A DNA stretch of 64,000 nucleotides from JBGSYJ01 sp041748075 (GCA_041748075.1 JBGTDX010000036.1:124001-188000), one strand, 5' to 3'; counted from the first letter of the stretch, positions 53,990-63,483 are shown. A program made the numbers and translations. Notes: generated by a model from the sequence alone, not told the origin.

Positions 53990-55219
53990 ATGCTCAAGCC
54001 GGTCGAGTTGGAAATCGAGCTTTTCTGCCGTGGAATTCGGATTGGATCCTCATGCACCCTTTCGGACGACGGCCGCCGCATCGCACGGACCCGTGCGGGC
54101 CTGGGATCGGGTTTCGAGCTGGTGATTCCCTCGAGACCGAAGAACATCTGGATGAACGCGCCGGTGATCGAGAGGTTTGTTGCCGCCTCGCCATTTCTGC
54201 TCGAAAAGACCCCGGACGGATATGTGGTCTGCGATGAACGCGATGGCTGCCAGTACGCGGTGAGCATTCCCGAAGAACCGGCGTGGTATTCGCGCGTGAC
54301 GAGCTCCGGGGCCGAGATGAGCCGCATCGGAGTCCTTCAGGGAAACTATCTCGGCATTTACGTTTCGAACCGCTGCATGTACTGGGCGCTCAAACCTGCG
54401 GCGGCGTGCAAGTTCTGCACGACCGGCAAGAATGTCGGAGTGGCCGAGGAAGAACGGAAGAAGCTGGGCGACGTGGTGGAAGTTGCACAGGCCGCGCAGC
54501 GGGAGTCAGGCTCGATTTTCACTCACCTCAATACCGGTTACCACTTCGAAGACGTCGACAAGCGGGAAGCGATTCACGGTCTGCGTCAATGTGAACCGTT
54601 CGTCAAGGCGATCCGCCAGAATGTCGGCGGCTTCATCGGAGTGCAGGCGGTCCCTGTTCCACGCGCGAAGTTCCATGCATACGATGAGCTGATCGGCGCG
54701 GGTGCGGATCACTTCTCGTTCTGCTACGAGTTCGAAGATCCGGAGGTGTTCGCGCGCCTTTGTCCCGGCAAGGCGCAGACCATGGGACAGCATGCGTTCT
54801 TCGAAGCGATGGAGTACACGGCGCGAAAGCTCGGCCGAGGACGGGTATCGGGAGAGATCATCGCAGGGCCGGAGCCGATCGAAGCGACCAAGCGGGGCAT
54901 CCGGAGAATCGTCGACGCAGGTGCATTCCCGACGGTCTGCATTTTCCGTCCGACCATCGGAAGTGAAATGGAGAACGAACCGCCACCCGATCCGGAGGCG
55001 ATGAAAGAGGTGTTCGCCTGGATGCATGAAGTCTGTCGTGATGCCGGGCTCCCGGTCGGCGTGCTGCCGATCGAGGTCTCGCTCGTCGTACAGCCGGAAG
55101 AAACCGCTCAGCTGGTCACGCCGAACTTTTCGTCGAAGAGGTATGCAGCGAAGAACTGGGCGCTGCGGCAGATCGCGAAGCCCTACGTGGCGTGGAAGCT
55201 GCGGCCGACGCCGGCGTAG
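53990..55219 (+). CDS. Radical SAM protein with atypical CX10CX2C motif
   Basis: A 409-aa protein. The cluster ligands appear to be C129, C140 and C143 (RCMYWALKPAAACKFC), which gives C-x10-C-x2-C rather than the usual C-x3-C-x2-C. An aromatic residue precedes the last Cys, as in the family. A TIM-barrel follows: THLNTGYHFEDVDK, VGGFIGVQAVPVPRA, DHFSFCYEFEDPE, GRVSGEIIAGPEPIEATKRGI and FPTVCIFRPTIGSE. The reaction is unknown. ATG at 53990 is the most conservative start; ATG at 53918 (with GGAG upstream) would add 24 residues. Confidence 0.75.
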   Translation: MLKPVELEIELFCRGIRIGSSCTLSDDGRRIARTRAGLGSGFELVIPSRPKNIWMNAPVIERFVAASPFLLEKTPDGYVVCDERDGCQYAVSIPEEPAWYSRVTSSGAEMSRIGVLQGNYLGIYVSNRCMYWALKPAAACKFCTTGKNVGVAEEERKKLGDVVEVAQAAQRESGSIFTHLNTGYHFEDVDKREAIHGLRQCEPFVKAIRQNVGGFIGVQAVPVPRAKFHAYDELIGAGADHFSFCYEFEDPEVFARLCPGKAQTMGQHAFFEAMEYTARKLGRGRVSGEIIAGPEPIEATKRGIRRIVDAGAFPTVCIFRPTIGSEMENEPPPDPEAMKEVFAWMHEVCRDAGLPVGVLPIEVSLVVQPEETAQLVTPNFSSKRYAAKNWALRQIAKPYVAWKLRPTPA

Positions 55220-55228
55220 CAGATCCGT

Positions 55229-55430
55229 GTGTCATCCTGAGCCGGCGAGTGACGGGCCGGTCATTGTGGCGAGCAATGAACCACGGTGTCATCCTGAGCG
55301 CAGCGAAGGATCCCCTGAAGACTTGCCGTATCGCCTCGAGGGAGGGGAGCATTCGCTGCGCTTCATTCTTCGCCAACAAAACAGTTCTGTCGTTCCCTTC
55401 GCTCACAATGACACTTGGTATCAGTTGTGA
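55229..55430. repeat. Dispersed palindromic repeat (GTCATCCTGAG family), copy 4, complex
   Basis: Two GTGTCATCCTGAG starts (about 55230 and 55289) are followed by interior text TGAAGACTTGCCGTATCGCC and end in TCACAATGACACTTGGTATCA. The terminal and interior segments match those of the copies at 32233 and 38118 in either orientation. It fills the gap before the small gene at 55447. Confidence 0.75.
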
Positions 55431-55446
55431 AAACCGAGGTGACTTT

Positions 55447-55692
55447 ATGGCCCAACTGGTCCACGAATGCGACTTCCAGGTAACTGACGAGGCTGGCGTA
55501 GTGTATTGGGTCGCGGTGATGGCCGAGCAGCGTGACCATGTCTGGGTTGGCTGGCTGGAGTTTACCCCGGCCGTTGGTGACACCCTCCGCACCGGTGAAG
55601 AAACCTCCCAGCCCGACAGGAATGCGGTCGCGTACTGGGCTTCAGGCCTTCAGCCCATTTATCTCGAGGGAGCTCTTCGCCGGGCCGGCTAG
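55447..55692 (+). CDS. Hypothetical protein
   Basis: An 81-aa soluble protein (HECDFQVTDEAGVVYWVAVMAEQ, VWVGWLEFTPAVGDTLRTG, AVAYWASGLQPIYLEGALRRA). A GAGGTGA ribosome site precedes the ATG. The pattern of a small beta-sheet protein with YWASGLQPIYLEGA recurs in acidobacterial genomes as far as I recall, but no function is known. Confidence 0.62.
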   Translation: MAQLVHECDFQVTDEAGVVYWVAVMAEQRDHVWVGWLEFTPAVGDTLRTGEETSQPDRNAVAYWASGLQPIYLEGALRRAG

Positions 55693-55720
55693 TGTCGCCG
55701 CGGACGTCTCCATTCCCCGC

Positions 55721-56161
55721 TCACTTCTGTCTTATGGCAACCCATCCCGCGAGCGGCACCAGAAGAAGTGAGAGGGCGAGCACGAGAATCAGGGGAGTGC
55801 TGAGCTGAATCGAGTCGATCACGCCGCGGGCGGCGAAGACGACATCTGCCCCGAAGAAGGTGATCACCAGGACGATTGCAATGGTCAGCGTGACCGCCTG
55901 TCCGACCATCAGTGATTGCCGTGCTCTTCCCTCGGCGTCATGCCGCTGGCGGAGCCGAATCCGCCACCACATCCCGCCTGAAGTCGGAATCGGTGCTTCG
56001 GCAATCGACTGAGAACGGTCGTCGAGCAGCGTGCTCGCGACGAGATGGAGCTCACTGCACGAGTCGCAGCTCGCGATGTGCTCCTCGATCTCGTTGCCGA
56101 GGAATCCACGTCCGAGTGCGTCGAGAAGCTCGTCTTCCCGCTGGCAAAGTCGTCTGCTCAT
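55721..56161 (-). CDS. Anti-sigma factor with zinc finger and two membrane segments
   Basis: A 146-aa protein. EEHIASCDSCSEL is the H-x3-C-x2-C zinc finger; two membrane helices (AVTLTIAIVLVITFFGADVV, LILVLALSLLLVPLAGWVA) follow. It overlaps the upstream sigma gene by ATGA and should sequester it. Confidence 0.85.
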   Translation of the reverse strand: MSRRLCQREDELLDALGRGFLGNEIEEHIASCDSCSELHLVASTLLDDRSQSIAEAPIPTSGGMWWRIRLRQRHDAEGRARQSLMVGQAVTLTIAIVLVITFFGADVVFAARGVIDSIQLSTPLILVLALSLLLVPLAGWVAIRQK

Positions 56162-56772
56162 GGCTGCGCCCCCTGCGAAGGGCTCTTCCTGCCCTCGCTG
56201 AGAATCCCGGCAAGCTTTCGCCGGGCACGGAGCAGCGTCGTCCGTATGCTCACCGTCCGCAGACCGAGGATCTCGGCGATCTCCTCATGCGAGGAGCCCT
56301 GCGCATAGGCAAGCCACAACATCTCGCGATGCAGCGGCTCGAGCTGTGCCATTCCGCGCTCCAGGTCCGTCCGGATCGCGGCCTGTCTCTCCGGGACCGG
56401 AGCCTGGCTTCTCGGTGCAGCCCCGGGCCACGATTCTTCCTCGAGCGGGACATCCTCGTGATGCCTGGCCCGACGGGCGGAGTCCCTGACGATATTCGTA
56501 GCGATCTGAAACAGCGAGTTGCGCCGGTGCGATTCGCTCTCGTGCCTGGCACCCGCCCGGTAGAAACGGTAGAAGGCCTCCTGCAGGACGTCGTCCGCCT
56601 CGTTGCGGTCGCCGGTGATCCGCGACAGATATGCCCACAGAGGTCGTGCAGTCCGATCATAGAACGCGCGAAACTCCTCCTCGTCCATCATCAGGACGCG
56701 GCTCTCCAGCTCGAGGGTCTCGGAGATCGTCGCATCGCGCATCACCAGTGGCAGGATCATCTTTCCGATCAT
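56158..56772 (-). CDS. ECF-type RNA polymerase sigma factor
   Basis: A 204-aa protein. Region 2 contains ADDVLQEAFYRFYRAG and FQIATNIVRDSARRARHH; region 4 is LEPLHREMLWLAYAQGSSHEEIAEILGLRTVSIRTTLLRARRKL. The start overlaps the preceding gene's stop. With the membrane protein upstream and the anti-sigma downstream, it forms a three-gene regulatory operon. Confidence 0.92.
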   Translation of the reverse strand: MIGKMILPLVMRDATISETLELESRVLMMDEEEFRAFYDRTARPLWAYLSRITGDRNEADDVLQEAFYRFYRAGARHESESHRRNSLFQIATNIVRDSARRARHHEDVPLEEESWPGAAPRSQAPVPERQAAIRTDLERGMAQLEPLHREMLWLAYAQGSSHEEIAEILGLRTVSIRTTLLRARRKLAGILSEGRKSPSQGAQP

Positions 56773-57716
56773 CTCATGATTCCTGGGTCACTCTGCGAAC
56801 CAGGGGCAGCATCGTACGCCTTTGAATCCTGCCAGAGGCCCAGCCGGTGCGAGAGAACGAGGGAAATTGCGGCCGAGGCCACGAATCCTGCTCCTACACA
56901 GAAAGCGATGACTCCGAGGGCGAAGAGTTCTTCCGCGGCTTCGGCATCGAGACGCAGGCTGACCAGCAACATGCCCACAGCGGCGGCGGCGAGGACCACG
57001 CCGATCTGAATCGACCAGATGACCCTCGTCAGAGGCGGGTTCTTCGGAGAGATCTCAGCATGGGTTGGGATTGGAGCGGCCTCGAGAAACCTGGATCCGG
57101 CTGGAGTCTTCACGTAGGCAAGCACCTCCTCGGTGGAGCCGAAACGGTCGAGAATCTTGTTATGCACTTCGGTCTGGGTTTTGTACAGCCGGTTCCACCG
57201 CTTCTGGTCGTTCACCGTACGGATGAACCAACCGAGTGCGAACGCAACCAGGCCGATTGTGGCGACGATCCCGAGGACCTCAAGAACGTCGCCGAGCACG
57301 CTGTTCCGCGGCGGCGGCGATGCCTCGAAATTTTTTAGATAGTATCGAGGGTGACGAAGGATTTGCGGATTCTCCCGAAGAAATTGCGCGAGCGTGGGAT
57401 AGGCGAGAAGGAACTCCGCATTCGACAAGAGCGAGGGATCGAGCACGAGAAGCCGCGGAAGCTCATCCGGGCTCTGCCGCAGCAGACGGGTGAACTCGTT
57501 GCGGATTTCATAGCTGGGCTGCGCAACAGGTTCCTCGATGGGGGCTGGCTCCTGTTCTCCGTTACCGGTCTCCGTCGGGATGGAATTCGGTCCGGTGGAA
57601 CCCGAGACGGTCGCCGCGGAATCTGCTGTTGAGGTCGCTGCGGCCTGAGCGTCAAGCCCTGCCGCGATGGCCAGCAGCATGGTCAGGATCAGAATCGTTC
57701 GGGTTGGAAGGCTCAT
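56769..57716 (-). CDS. Hypothetical exported membrane protein
   Basis: A 315-aa protein with a signal sequence (RTILILTMLLAIAAGLDA), a Thr/Ser/Pro-rich linker, then ELPRLLVLDPSLLSNAEFLLAYPTLAQFLRENPQI, and three further membrane segments. The segment LAQFLRENPQILRHPRYYL resembles a family found next to ECF sigma genes in Acidobacteriota. The function is unknown. AAGGAGAT supports the start at 57716. It is the first gene of the sigma/anti-sigma operon and could be the sensor. Confidence 0.72.
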   Translation of the reverse strand: MSLPTRTILILTMLLAIAAGLDAQAAATSTADSAATVSGSTGPNSIPTETGNGEQEPAPIEEPVAQPSYEIRNEFTRLLRQSPDELPRLLVLDPSLLSNAEFLLAYPTLAQFLRENPQILRHPRYYLKNFEASPPPRNSVLGDVLEVLGIVATIGLVAFALGWFIRTVNDQKRWNRLYKTQTEVHNKILDRFGSTEEVLAYVKTPAGSRFLEAAPIPTHAEISPKNPPLTRVIWSIQIGVVLAAAAVGMLLVSLRLDAEAAEELFALGVIAFCVGAGFVASAAISLVLSHRLGLWQDSKAYDAAPGSQSDPGIMR

Positions 57717-57968
57717 GGCGAGGTGAATCTCCTTTGCCCGGTGATACGCCCTGAACGGAAAAATGTGCACAGCCGGGAAGGAAAAATGGTCGCTGGGGCG
57801 AATCTCCGTGTCGCTGACGTTGGCGTTGGCGGTCTTCCTGGCATCACGGGTAAGGCTTCTCCGCCCCGGCCATCACGCGAGTCACGCCGCTGTCGTTCGG
57901 GCTGGTGATGCGAATGGCTGGTACACTCGTAAATGATGGTGCCGGCCGTAGAACTGCAGGAGTAGCGG

Positions 57969-58424
57969 ATGCGCATCCCGTCCGGCGCCGCCATTCGAGC
58001 CGTCGTCGGCGTGGTCGCCTTCGGCGCAATCCTCGCCGGTACGTTTCAACCCTTTTATATCCAGCAGGTCTATCGCGGCCGGGAATCTCTGGCCGTGCAG
58101 CTGACCGCTCTCCGATTCGGAAAAGCGCCCGAGCTTCGCGGATTGCTCTTCGAAGTGCGGCAGCGAACTGAGCCCGGCGATCGCATCGCCCTGATTGCGC
58201 CCGTACATCGCTGGCACGAGGGATATGCCTACGCATATTACCGTGCCTCCTACGAGCTCGCGGGGCGGGAGGTCGTGCCCCTCGTCACATGGTGGGACGA
58301 ACAGGTTCCGGACAATCTCCGTTTCGCGAACTATGTGCTCGCGTGGAAAGGCGCCTTCGATGTGCCGCAGTTCGAGCCGGTCTGGACGGGCGAGGCGGGA
58401 ACGCTTTACCGGAGGCTGGAGTGA
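57969..58424 (+). CDS. Hypothetical membrane-anchored protein
   Basis: A 151-aa protein with one N-terminal membrane segment (AAIRAVVGVVAFGAILAG) and a periplasmic part containing RTEPGDRIALIAPVHRWHEGYAYAYYRASYEL, with its C-terminal half typical of soluble lumenal domains of glycosyltransferase partners. Its stop overlaps the GTG of the following glycosyltransferase (GTGA), so the two are coupled. Confidence 0.65.
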   Translation: MRIPSGAAIRAVVGVVAFGAILAGTFQPFYIQQVYRGRESLAVQLTALRFGKAPELRGLLFEVRQRTEPGDRIALIAPVHRWHEGYAYAYYRASYELAGREVVPLVTWWDEQVPDNLRFANYVLAWKGAFDVPQFEPVWTGEAGTLYRRLE

Positions 58425-59764
58425 TTGCGGTGGCGGCGGTCATCGTGGCGGCGCTCGCCGTCGGCTGGCCTGCAGCCAGACTTGCTGGCGTGCGAGGTGT
58501 CGTTGCAGTCAGGCTGGGGACAGCCTGCCTCCTGGGGGCAGGCATCGTAGCGGCTTCGCTTTTTCTGCTATCGCTGCTCGGACTCGCATGGAGCCGGACA
58601 TCGATTCTCATTCTCCTTTCCCTCATCGCGTCGCTGCTGTGGTGGTACGCGTTGAAGAAAGTGGAGCCCGCCCAGGAGCTGCTCGCTCCATCCGATCGCC
58701 GTTTCGTCCCTCTGGTGATGGTGGCCGATCTGTCGACAGTCCTTCTGGTCGTCGGCCATGCGCTTTATGCCACGGCGGCTGCGCCGTTCGAAACCGACTT
58801 CCTTTCGATATGGGGATTGAAGGCTCGTGTCTTTGCTGAGAATCAGGGCATCGACTGGGTGTTTCTGGCTTCGCCGTGGAACTTCTTCAGTCATCCCGAT
58901 TATCCACTGCTGCTGCCGCTTCTGTTCGACGCCGCGGCCGTGACCGGAGGCGGATGGGACGATCGCTGGCTGGGGTTGTTCACCACCGCTTTCGGTGCGG
59001 CGGCGCTGCTCTCGATACGAGGACTGCTTCGATACGAAATGGCGGCGGGATTTGCTGCGATGATCACCTTCGTTCTCGCGTCGATGGTCCTCTCACCGTG
59101 GATCGGCATGGCGGAAGCTCCGATGATCGCCTTCACAACGGTGTCGTTGCTGTTTTTCAGGCGCGCGCTCCGACTATCCGCGGGCGCGCACACACATGTG
59201 CCGGGGTGGACAGCCGCGGCATGGCTACTCGCCTGCGCGGTGATGACCAAGAACGAGGGATATGCGCTCGTGATCGCGGTGGCAGCGGGGGTAGTGATCG
59301 CTTTGCGCGGAAGACGCCTGGCGAATCTCGTGCGACTCTGGCCCGCGGTGGCCGTAGCCGGGGGATGGATGGTCGTGCGGGCGCTTCTGGGGCTCGAAAA
59401 CGACCTGACAGTCGGTTCGCCATGGGCCAGGGCCAGGAGCGCAGACCCCGTCGAGATGATACGGTTGCTCTGGGTGCATGGTGGCGGTGCGATTCCCTGG
59501 GTCGGCCTCGCGCTGGCCGCAGTCGTGGGAGCATTCGAGTCAGTCAGGCGAGAGCGGTTTCTGCTCGCCGTCGTCGCTGTACAGCTGGCCTTCTATCTGG
59601 CGGCGTACGTGATCACGCCCAACGGGATGGAGTGGCAGATCCGCTGGTCGTGGGGACGGCTTGTGACGCACTTGCTGCCGCTCGTTACGATTGCGCTGCT
59701 CGTCTCCGTAGCCTGGATGCTCGAACGAGCCAGGCTGCAACACGACCCACCGGATCGGTCCTGA
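58421..59764 (+). CDS. GT-C type integral membrane glycosyltransferase-like protein
   Basis: A 447-aa protein with about eleven membrane segments. The conserved first loop WGLKARVFAENQGIDW and the FFSHPDYPLLLPLL motif resemble the ArnT/PMT (GT39) clan, in which the first extracytoplasmic loop holds the catalytic acid. It probably transfers a lipid-linked sugar on the periplasmic side. The acceptor is unknown. The GTG start overlaps the preceding gene. Confidence 0.72.
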   Translation: MIAVAAVIVAALAVGWPAARLAGVRGVVAVRLGTACLLGAGIVAASLFLLSLLGLAWSRTSILILLSLIASLLWWYALKKVEPAQELLAPSDRRFVPLVMVADLSTVLLVVGHALYATAAAPFETDFLSIWGLKARVFAENQGIDWVFLASPWNFFSHPDYPLLLPLLFDAAAVTGGGWDDRWLGLFTTAFGAAALLSIRGLLRYEMAAGFAAMITFVLASMVLSPWIGMAEAPMIAFTTVSLLFFRRALRLSAGAHTHVPGWTAAAWLLACAVMTKNEGYALVIAVAAGVVIALRGRRLANLVRLWPAVAVAGGWMVVRALLGLENDLTVGSPWARARSADPVEMIRLLWVHGGGAIPWVGLALAAVVGAFESVRRERFLLAVVAVQLAFYLAAYVITPNGMEWQIRWSWGRLVTHLLPLVTIALLVSVAWMLERARLQHDPPDRS

Positions 59765-59790
59765 GCGTTCGCGAAGGGCCGGCAAACTAG

Positions 59791-60061
59791 TGGCCTGTAA
59801 CGGTGAAATCGCTAGCGGCGCTGATGGAGCTTGCCATGCAAGATCAAGGACCGAGGTGGTGGCGATGCGGTGGCCTCGTCGACGACGAGTGACGCAGAGA
59901 TTGCGTGGCAACCTCCATCAGCCCTACGGGTTGCAGGCGGCGCACCGACATCTGCTTCGCCCTCGCTCCTCAGCGATGCCCCACATCGCCTGCGTCGCGA
60001 CGGCTCGCATCTGGCAGCGCGACGCCTGCAACGCCACTAGCGATTTCACCGTTACAAGACA
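59791..60061. mobile_element. 271-bp MITE-like element flanked by CTAG
   Basis: Terminal inverted repeats of about 30 bp: the left starts TGGCCTGTAACGGTGAAATC and the right, reversed, TGTCTTGTAACGGTGAAATC, then both continue GCTAG(C/T)GGCG. CTAG occurs on each side (59787-59790 and 60062-60065), a possible 4-bp target duplication. An inner inverted pair (CTGATGGAGCTTGCCATGCA at 59821-59840, and its near-complement at 59901-59921) adds a second stem. There is no transposase frame. It fills most of the 419-bp gap after the glycosyltransferase; 60067-60183 shows nothing identifiable. Confidence 0.85.
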
Positions 60062-60183
60062 CTAGTCGTGCCGCAGGTATCACAGTCGGCATGACTCTTT
60101 AGGGAGTAATGATCATGGCGCTCCGCCAGGAGATCTTCGTGGCGTTGCTGATTAGGTTAGAGCTATGTTGGGAGCCGATTCCG

Positions 60184-63100
60184 TTAATTTGGACGCTGCA
60201 CGCCGCGACGCCGGGAGGGAGGAGGCTCAGCGGATGGACATCTACTCTGCCCCGGGCAGACCATCCCATGTCGAATCGAATACTGTTCAGCTATGAAGAG
60301 ATTGCCGGAATCGTCAAAGGCAAGCCCAAACGGATCGATCAGTCTGGTCTCAGACGCCGTTCCATTCTCGAGTCCAGGCAGGCCCGCGACGCCGATGAGC
60401 GTGGTGACAACTCCAGCTGGGGTGATCTTGCGAATCGTATGGTTTCTGGAGTCGGAGACGTATAGATCGCCGAGACCGTCGATCGCCACACCTGTAGGAA
60501 GATTGAACCGAGCCTGCTCGCCAATCCCGTCCGAATTGCCGGTCTGTCCCAGACCCGCAAGAGTCGTCACGGTTCCTTCCGGGGTGATTTTCCTGATGTG
60601 ATTGAGGTCTGCGACATAGACATTACCCGAGCCGTCGAGAACCAATCCTGAAGGGGTATTGAACCGTGCATTGGAGCCAGTCCCGTTCGAGCTGCCTGCC
60701 TGCCCCGCCGATCCGGCGAGTGTGCTGACCTCTCCTGCTGGGGACACTCTGCGGATCGTGTGATTGCGGGAGTCAGAAACGTAGATGTTGCCGGCCCCAT
60801 CGAGTGCAACATTGGCGGGAACATTGAACCGCGCTTCGGAGCCGAAGCCATTCGCCGTGCCTATCTGCCTCGGCTCACCCGCCAACGTCGAAACTAACCG
60901 TGACGAAGTGATTTTGCGTATGGTGTGATTACCCGAGTCGGCGACATACAGATTGTCGCTGCCGTCAATCGCAAGTCCAAGGGGTAGACTGAACCGGGCC
61001 GCGTCGCCAGCGCCGTTCTGGCTGCCAGCCTGCGCCGGTGCACCAGCGAAAGTGCTGACGACGCCCGCCGGAGTGATCTTCCGGATCGTGTGATTGAGAT
61101 AATCGGCGACAAATAAGTTGCCTGCGCTATCGACAGCGGCACCTCGAGGCAAAAAGAAGAGGGCGTCTGAGCCTGTCCCATCGATGACACCTGTTTCGCC
61201 GGCTTTCCCGGCGAAAGTATCGACACGACGCTCAGGGGTGATGTGGCGAATCGCCTGGTTGCCGTCAGCTACATAAAGGTTGCCGGCGCTGTCGAAAGCA
61301 AGGCCCCGGTTGAGGGAGAATCGAGCCGCAGGGCCAGTTCCGTCAGTACTTCCCCGCTGTCTCGCCGTTCCGGCAAAAGTGGAAACCAGACCCGTCGGTG
61401 TGATCCTGCGGATGGTGAAATTGTTATAGTCCGCGACATATACATTTCCAGCGCCATCGACCGCGACTGCTTCAGGGCGATCGAAGCGTGCGGTGCTGCG
61501 ATCCCCGTCCCCGCTACCAGGCTGGTCGGCCAGTCCGGCAATCGTGCTCACAGCGCCTGACTGGGTGACCTTCCGAACGATGTGATTGCGAGAATCGGCT
61601 ACATAAAGATTCCCGTCCCGGTCGAGGGCCAGCGATGAGGGAACGTCGAATCGTGCTTCAGCGCGCAGGCCGTCAGTCGACCCTGACTGGCCCGCAGTAC
61701 CCGCCAGCGTGGTCACTGCTCCGGATGGAGCGATCTTGCGAATGATGTGGGTTCCAGCGTCCGCTACATAAATGTTACCTTCAGCGTCAGCCGCGAGACC
61801 TCGTGGAAAACTGAACCGAGCTGTTGATTCCGTTCCGTCACTGCTGCCTGTTTCCCCGGGCGCGCCGGCCAGTGTGGTAACCGCCCCCGCCGGACTCAAT
61901 TTGCGGATCGTGTGGTTTCCTTCATCGGCGACATAAATATTGTTCGCAGAGTCGACCGCGACACCTGATGGCAAGTAAAACCGCGATGCGGACCCGATGC
62001 CGTCCTGGCTGCCGGGTTGGCCGGCAGCACCGGCAAGGGTGGTGACCACGCCGGAGGGGGTGATTCTGCGGATGGTGTGATTGTTGGAATCGGCCACATA
62101 CAGATTGCCGCCGCTGTCGAACGCCAGGCCGAACGGTACGTGAAACCGCGCTGAGCGGCCAACTCCGTCTCGAAACCCTCGTCCTCCATCCGATCCGGCC
62201 AGCTGCGTGAAAAAGAACTGTTTTGCCGCGGCCGGCGCCGTCGTCACGCAGGTCTCCGCGGTTTCAGTCGACCCGCATCCGCTCGATGCGACTACCCGAT
62301 AACAATATCGTCTGTCAGGCGCGAGCAGCACGTCGTCAAATACGCGGCTTTCGCCAGAGTGAAGAACAGCGCCGTCTCGGATAAGCGAGTATGAAGTAGC
62401 TCTGGCAACTGAACTCCATGAGAGTCTTATGGAGGAGGATCCGATGTCTCGGGCAAGCAGATCAGGAGCCGATGCAGGAGCCTCGCATGTGGCCTCGGTT
62501 GTGGCGCACACGGGAAGTGACGGCGCGGACGCGCCGCATTGGCTCACTGCCTGGATCGTGTAGCAGTAGCGCGTTGCCGGCGCTCGACCGCTGTCAGTGA
62601 AGCTCAGGCCGGAGCCCTCATGAATCTGCGCCCCGTCCCGTGCCAGTCGATAGGCTGTCGCATTGGGGACGCTGGGCCACATGAGCCTGACTGCAGAAGT
62701 TCCCTCCGCCGCCACCGTCAAAGTCGGTGCACTGTTTGGCGACGTACAGGTCGGTGGTGTCGTGACGCAAACGGGGGGCGAGGGAGGCCCTTCGCCCGTT
62801 TCACCAATACTGCGAACGGTGTAACAATATTGCGTTCCCGCATTCAGGTTCGTATCGAGGAGCCGCCTTTCAGACCCGACAAGGAGCTCGGAGCCTCCTC
62901 GGATGAGCCGGTACTGAAGTGCTCCAGGCACGGCGTTCCAGCTCAACTCGACAGAAGAGGGAGATAGTGTGACAGCATTCAAGGACGGTGCCCCGGGCGG
63001 CGGCGCGACAACGACGCGGCACTGAAAGCTCACCGATCCGGGCGAACCGGATCCTGCTAGGGTGCCGATCAATCCGGCAAGTTGAGTCTTCACATTCGTC

Positions 63101-63483
63101 ACCTGGACCATGGTTGAACCCGCGAACGAACTCGAGGAAACCCTGAATTGCAGGACACCCAAAGGTGAATCGACCGTCATAGCCGCCGGTGGGCGAACCC
63201 GAATCGTAACAACGCCTCCTTGCGGGACTCCGGGATCGATGTACCATGCCGCCTGCAACGTGCTGTTCAGTTGCATCGTGAAGAACGAGAGCCGGGCAGG
63301 GTCGTAAACGACGGTGAACTCGACCTCGACGAAACTCTCGGCTTCCCGGAGAGAAACGGCCATACTCAGTGTGCTGCCACATTCCGCGGAAACCGAGCTG
63401 AGCGTAACCGTTGCAGCGCTGGCAGCAGGGGAGGTGAGAGCGGAGAAAAAAACAGCGAAGCATATGCTAAGCAGCTTGCGCAT
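60184..63483 (-). CDS. Secreted cohesin-like/Fn3/NHL-repeat protein
   Basis: A 1099-aa exported protein. A signal peptide (1-23) is followed by a cohesin/dockerin-carrier-like domain (24-155, VSLREAESFVEVEFTVVYDPARLSFF). Three fibronectin III-like repeats follow (about 165-430), each with WNAVPGALQYRLIRGG and YCYTV units. Twelve NHL repeats of about 54 residues (FAGTAGQxGSTDG, ARFxxPxGLAxDxxGNLYVADxxNHTIRKITP) then form two six-bladed propellers. The last repeat decays into a Pro/Ser/Arg-rich tail (PSAEPPPSRRRGVQRP). It is probably an extracellular binding or scaffold protein. The gap 63484-63701 contains no gene. Confidence 0.9.
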   Translation of the reverse strand: MRKLLSICFAVFFSALTSPAASAATVTLSSVSAECGSTLSMAVSLREAESFVEVEFTVVYDPARLSFFTMQLNSTLQAAWYIDPGVPQGGVVTIRVRPPAAMTVDSPLGVLQFRVSSSSFAGSTMVQVTNVKTQLAGLIGTLAGSGSPGSVSFQCRVVVAPPPGAPSLNAVTLSPSSVELSWNAVPGALQYRLIRGGSELLVGSERRLLDTNLNAGTQYCYTVRSIGETGEGPPSPPVCVTTPPTCTSPNSAPTLTVAAEGTSAVRLMWPSVPNATAYRLARDGAQIHEGSGLSFTDSGRAPATRYCYTIQAVSQCGASAPSLPVCATTEATCEAPASAPDLLARDIGSSSIRLSWSSVARATSYSLIRDGAVLHSGESRVFDDVLLAPDRRYCYRVVASSGCGSTETAETCVTTAPAAAKQFFFTQLAGSDGGRGFRDGVGRSARFHVPFGLAFDSGGNLYVADSNNHTIRRITPSGVVTTLAGAAGQPGSQDGIGSASRFYLPSGVAVDSANNIYVADEGNHTIRKLSPAGAVTTLAGAPGETGSSDGTESTARFSFPRGLAADAEGNIYVADAGTHIIRKIAPSGAVTTLAGTAGQSGSTDGLRAEARFDVPSSLALDRDGNLYVADSRNHIVRKVTQSGAVSTIAGLADQPGSGDGDRSTARFDRPEAVAVDGAGNVYVADYNNFTIRRITPTGLVSTFAGTARQRGSTDGTGPAARFSLNRGLAFDSAGNLYVADGNQAIRHITPERRVDTFAGKAGETGVIDGTGSDALFFLPRGAAVDSAGNLFVADYLNHTIRKITPAGVVSTFAGAPAQAGSQNGAGDAARFSLPLGLAIDGSDNLYVADSGNHTIRKITSSRLVSTLAGEPRQIGTANGFGSEARFNVPANVALDGAGNIYVSDSRNHTIRRVSPAGEVSTLAGSAGQAGSSNGTGSNARFNTPSGLVLDGSGNVYVADLNHIRKITPEGTVTTLAGLGQTGNSDGIGEQARFNLPTGVAIDGLGDLYVSDSRNHTIRKITPAGVVTTLIGVAGLPGLENGTASETRLIDPFGLAFDDSGNLFIAEQYSIRHGMVCPGQSRCPSAEPPPSRRRGVQRPN

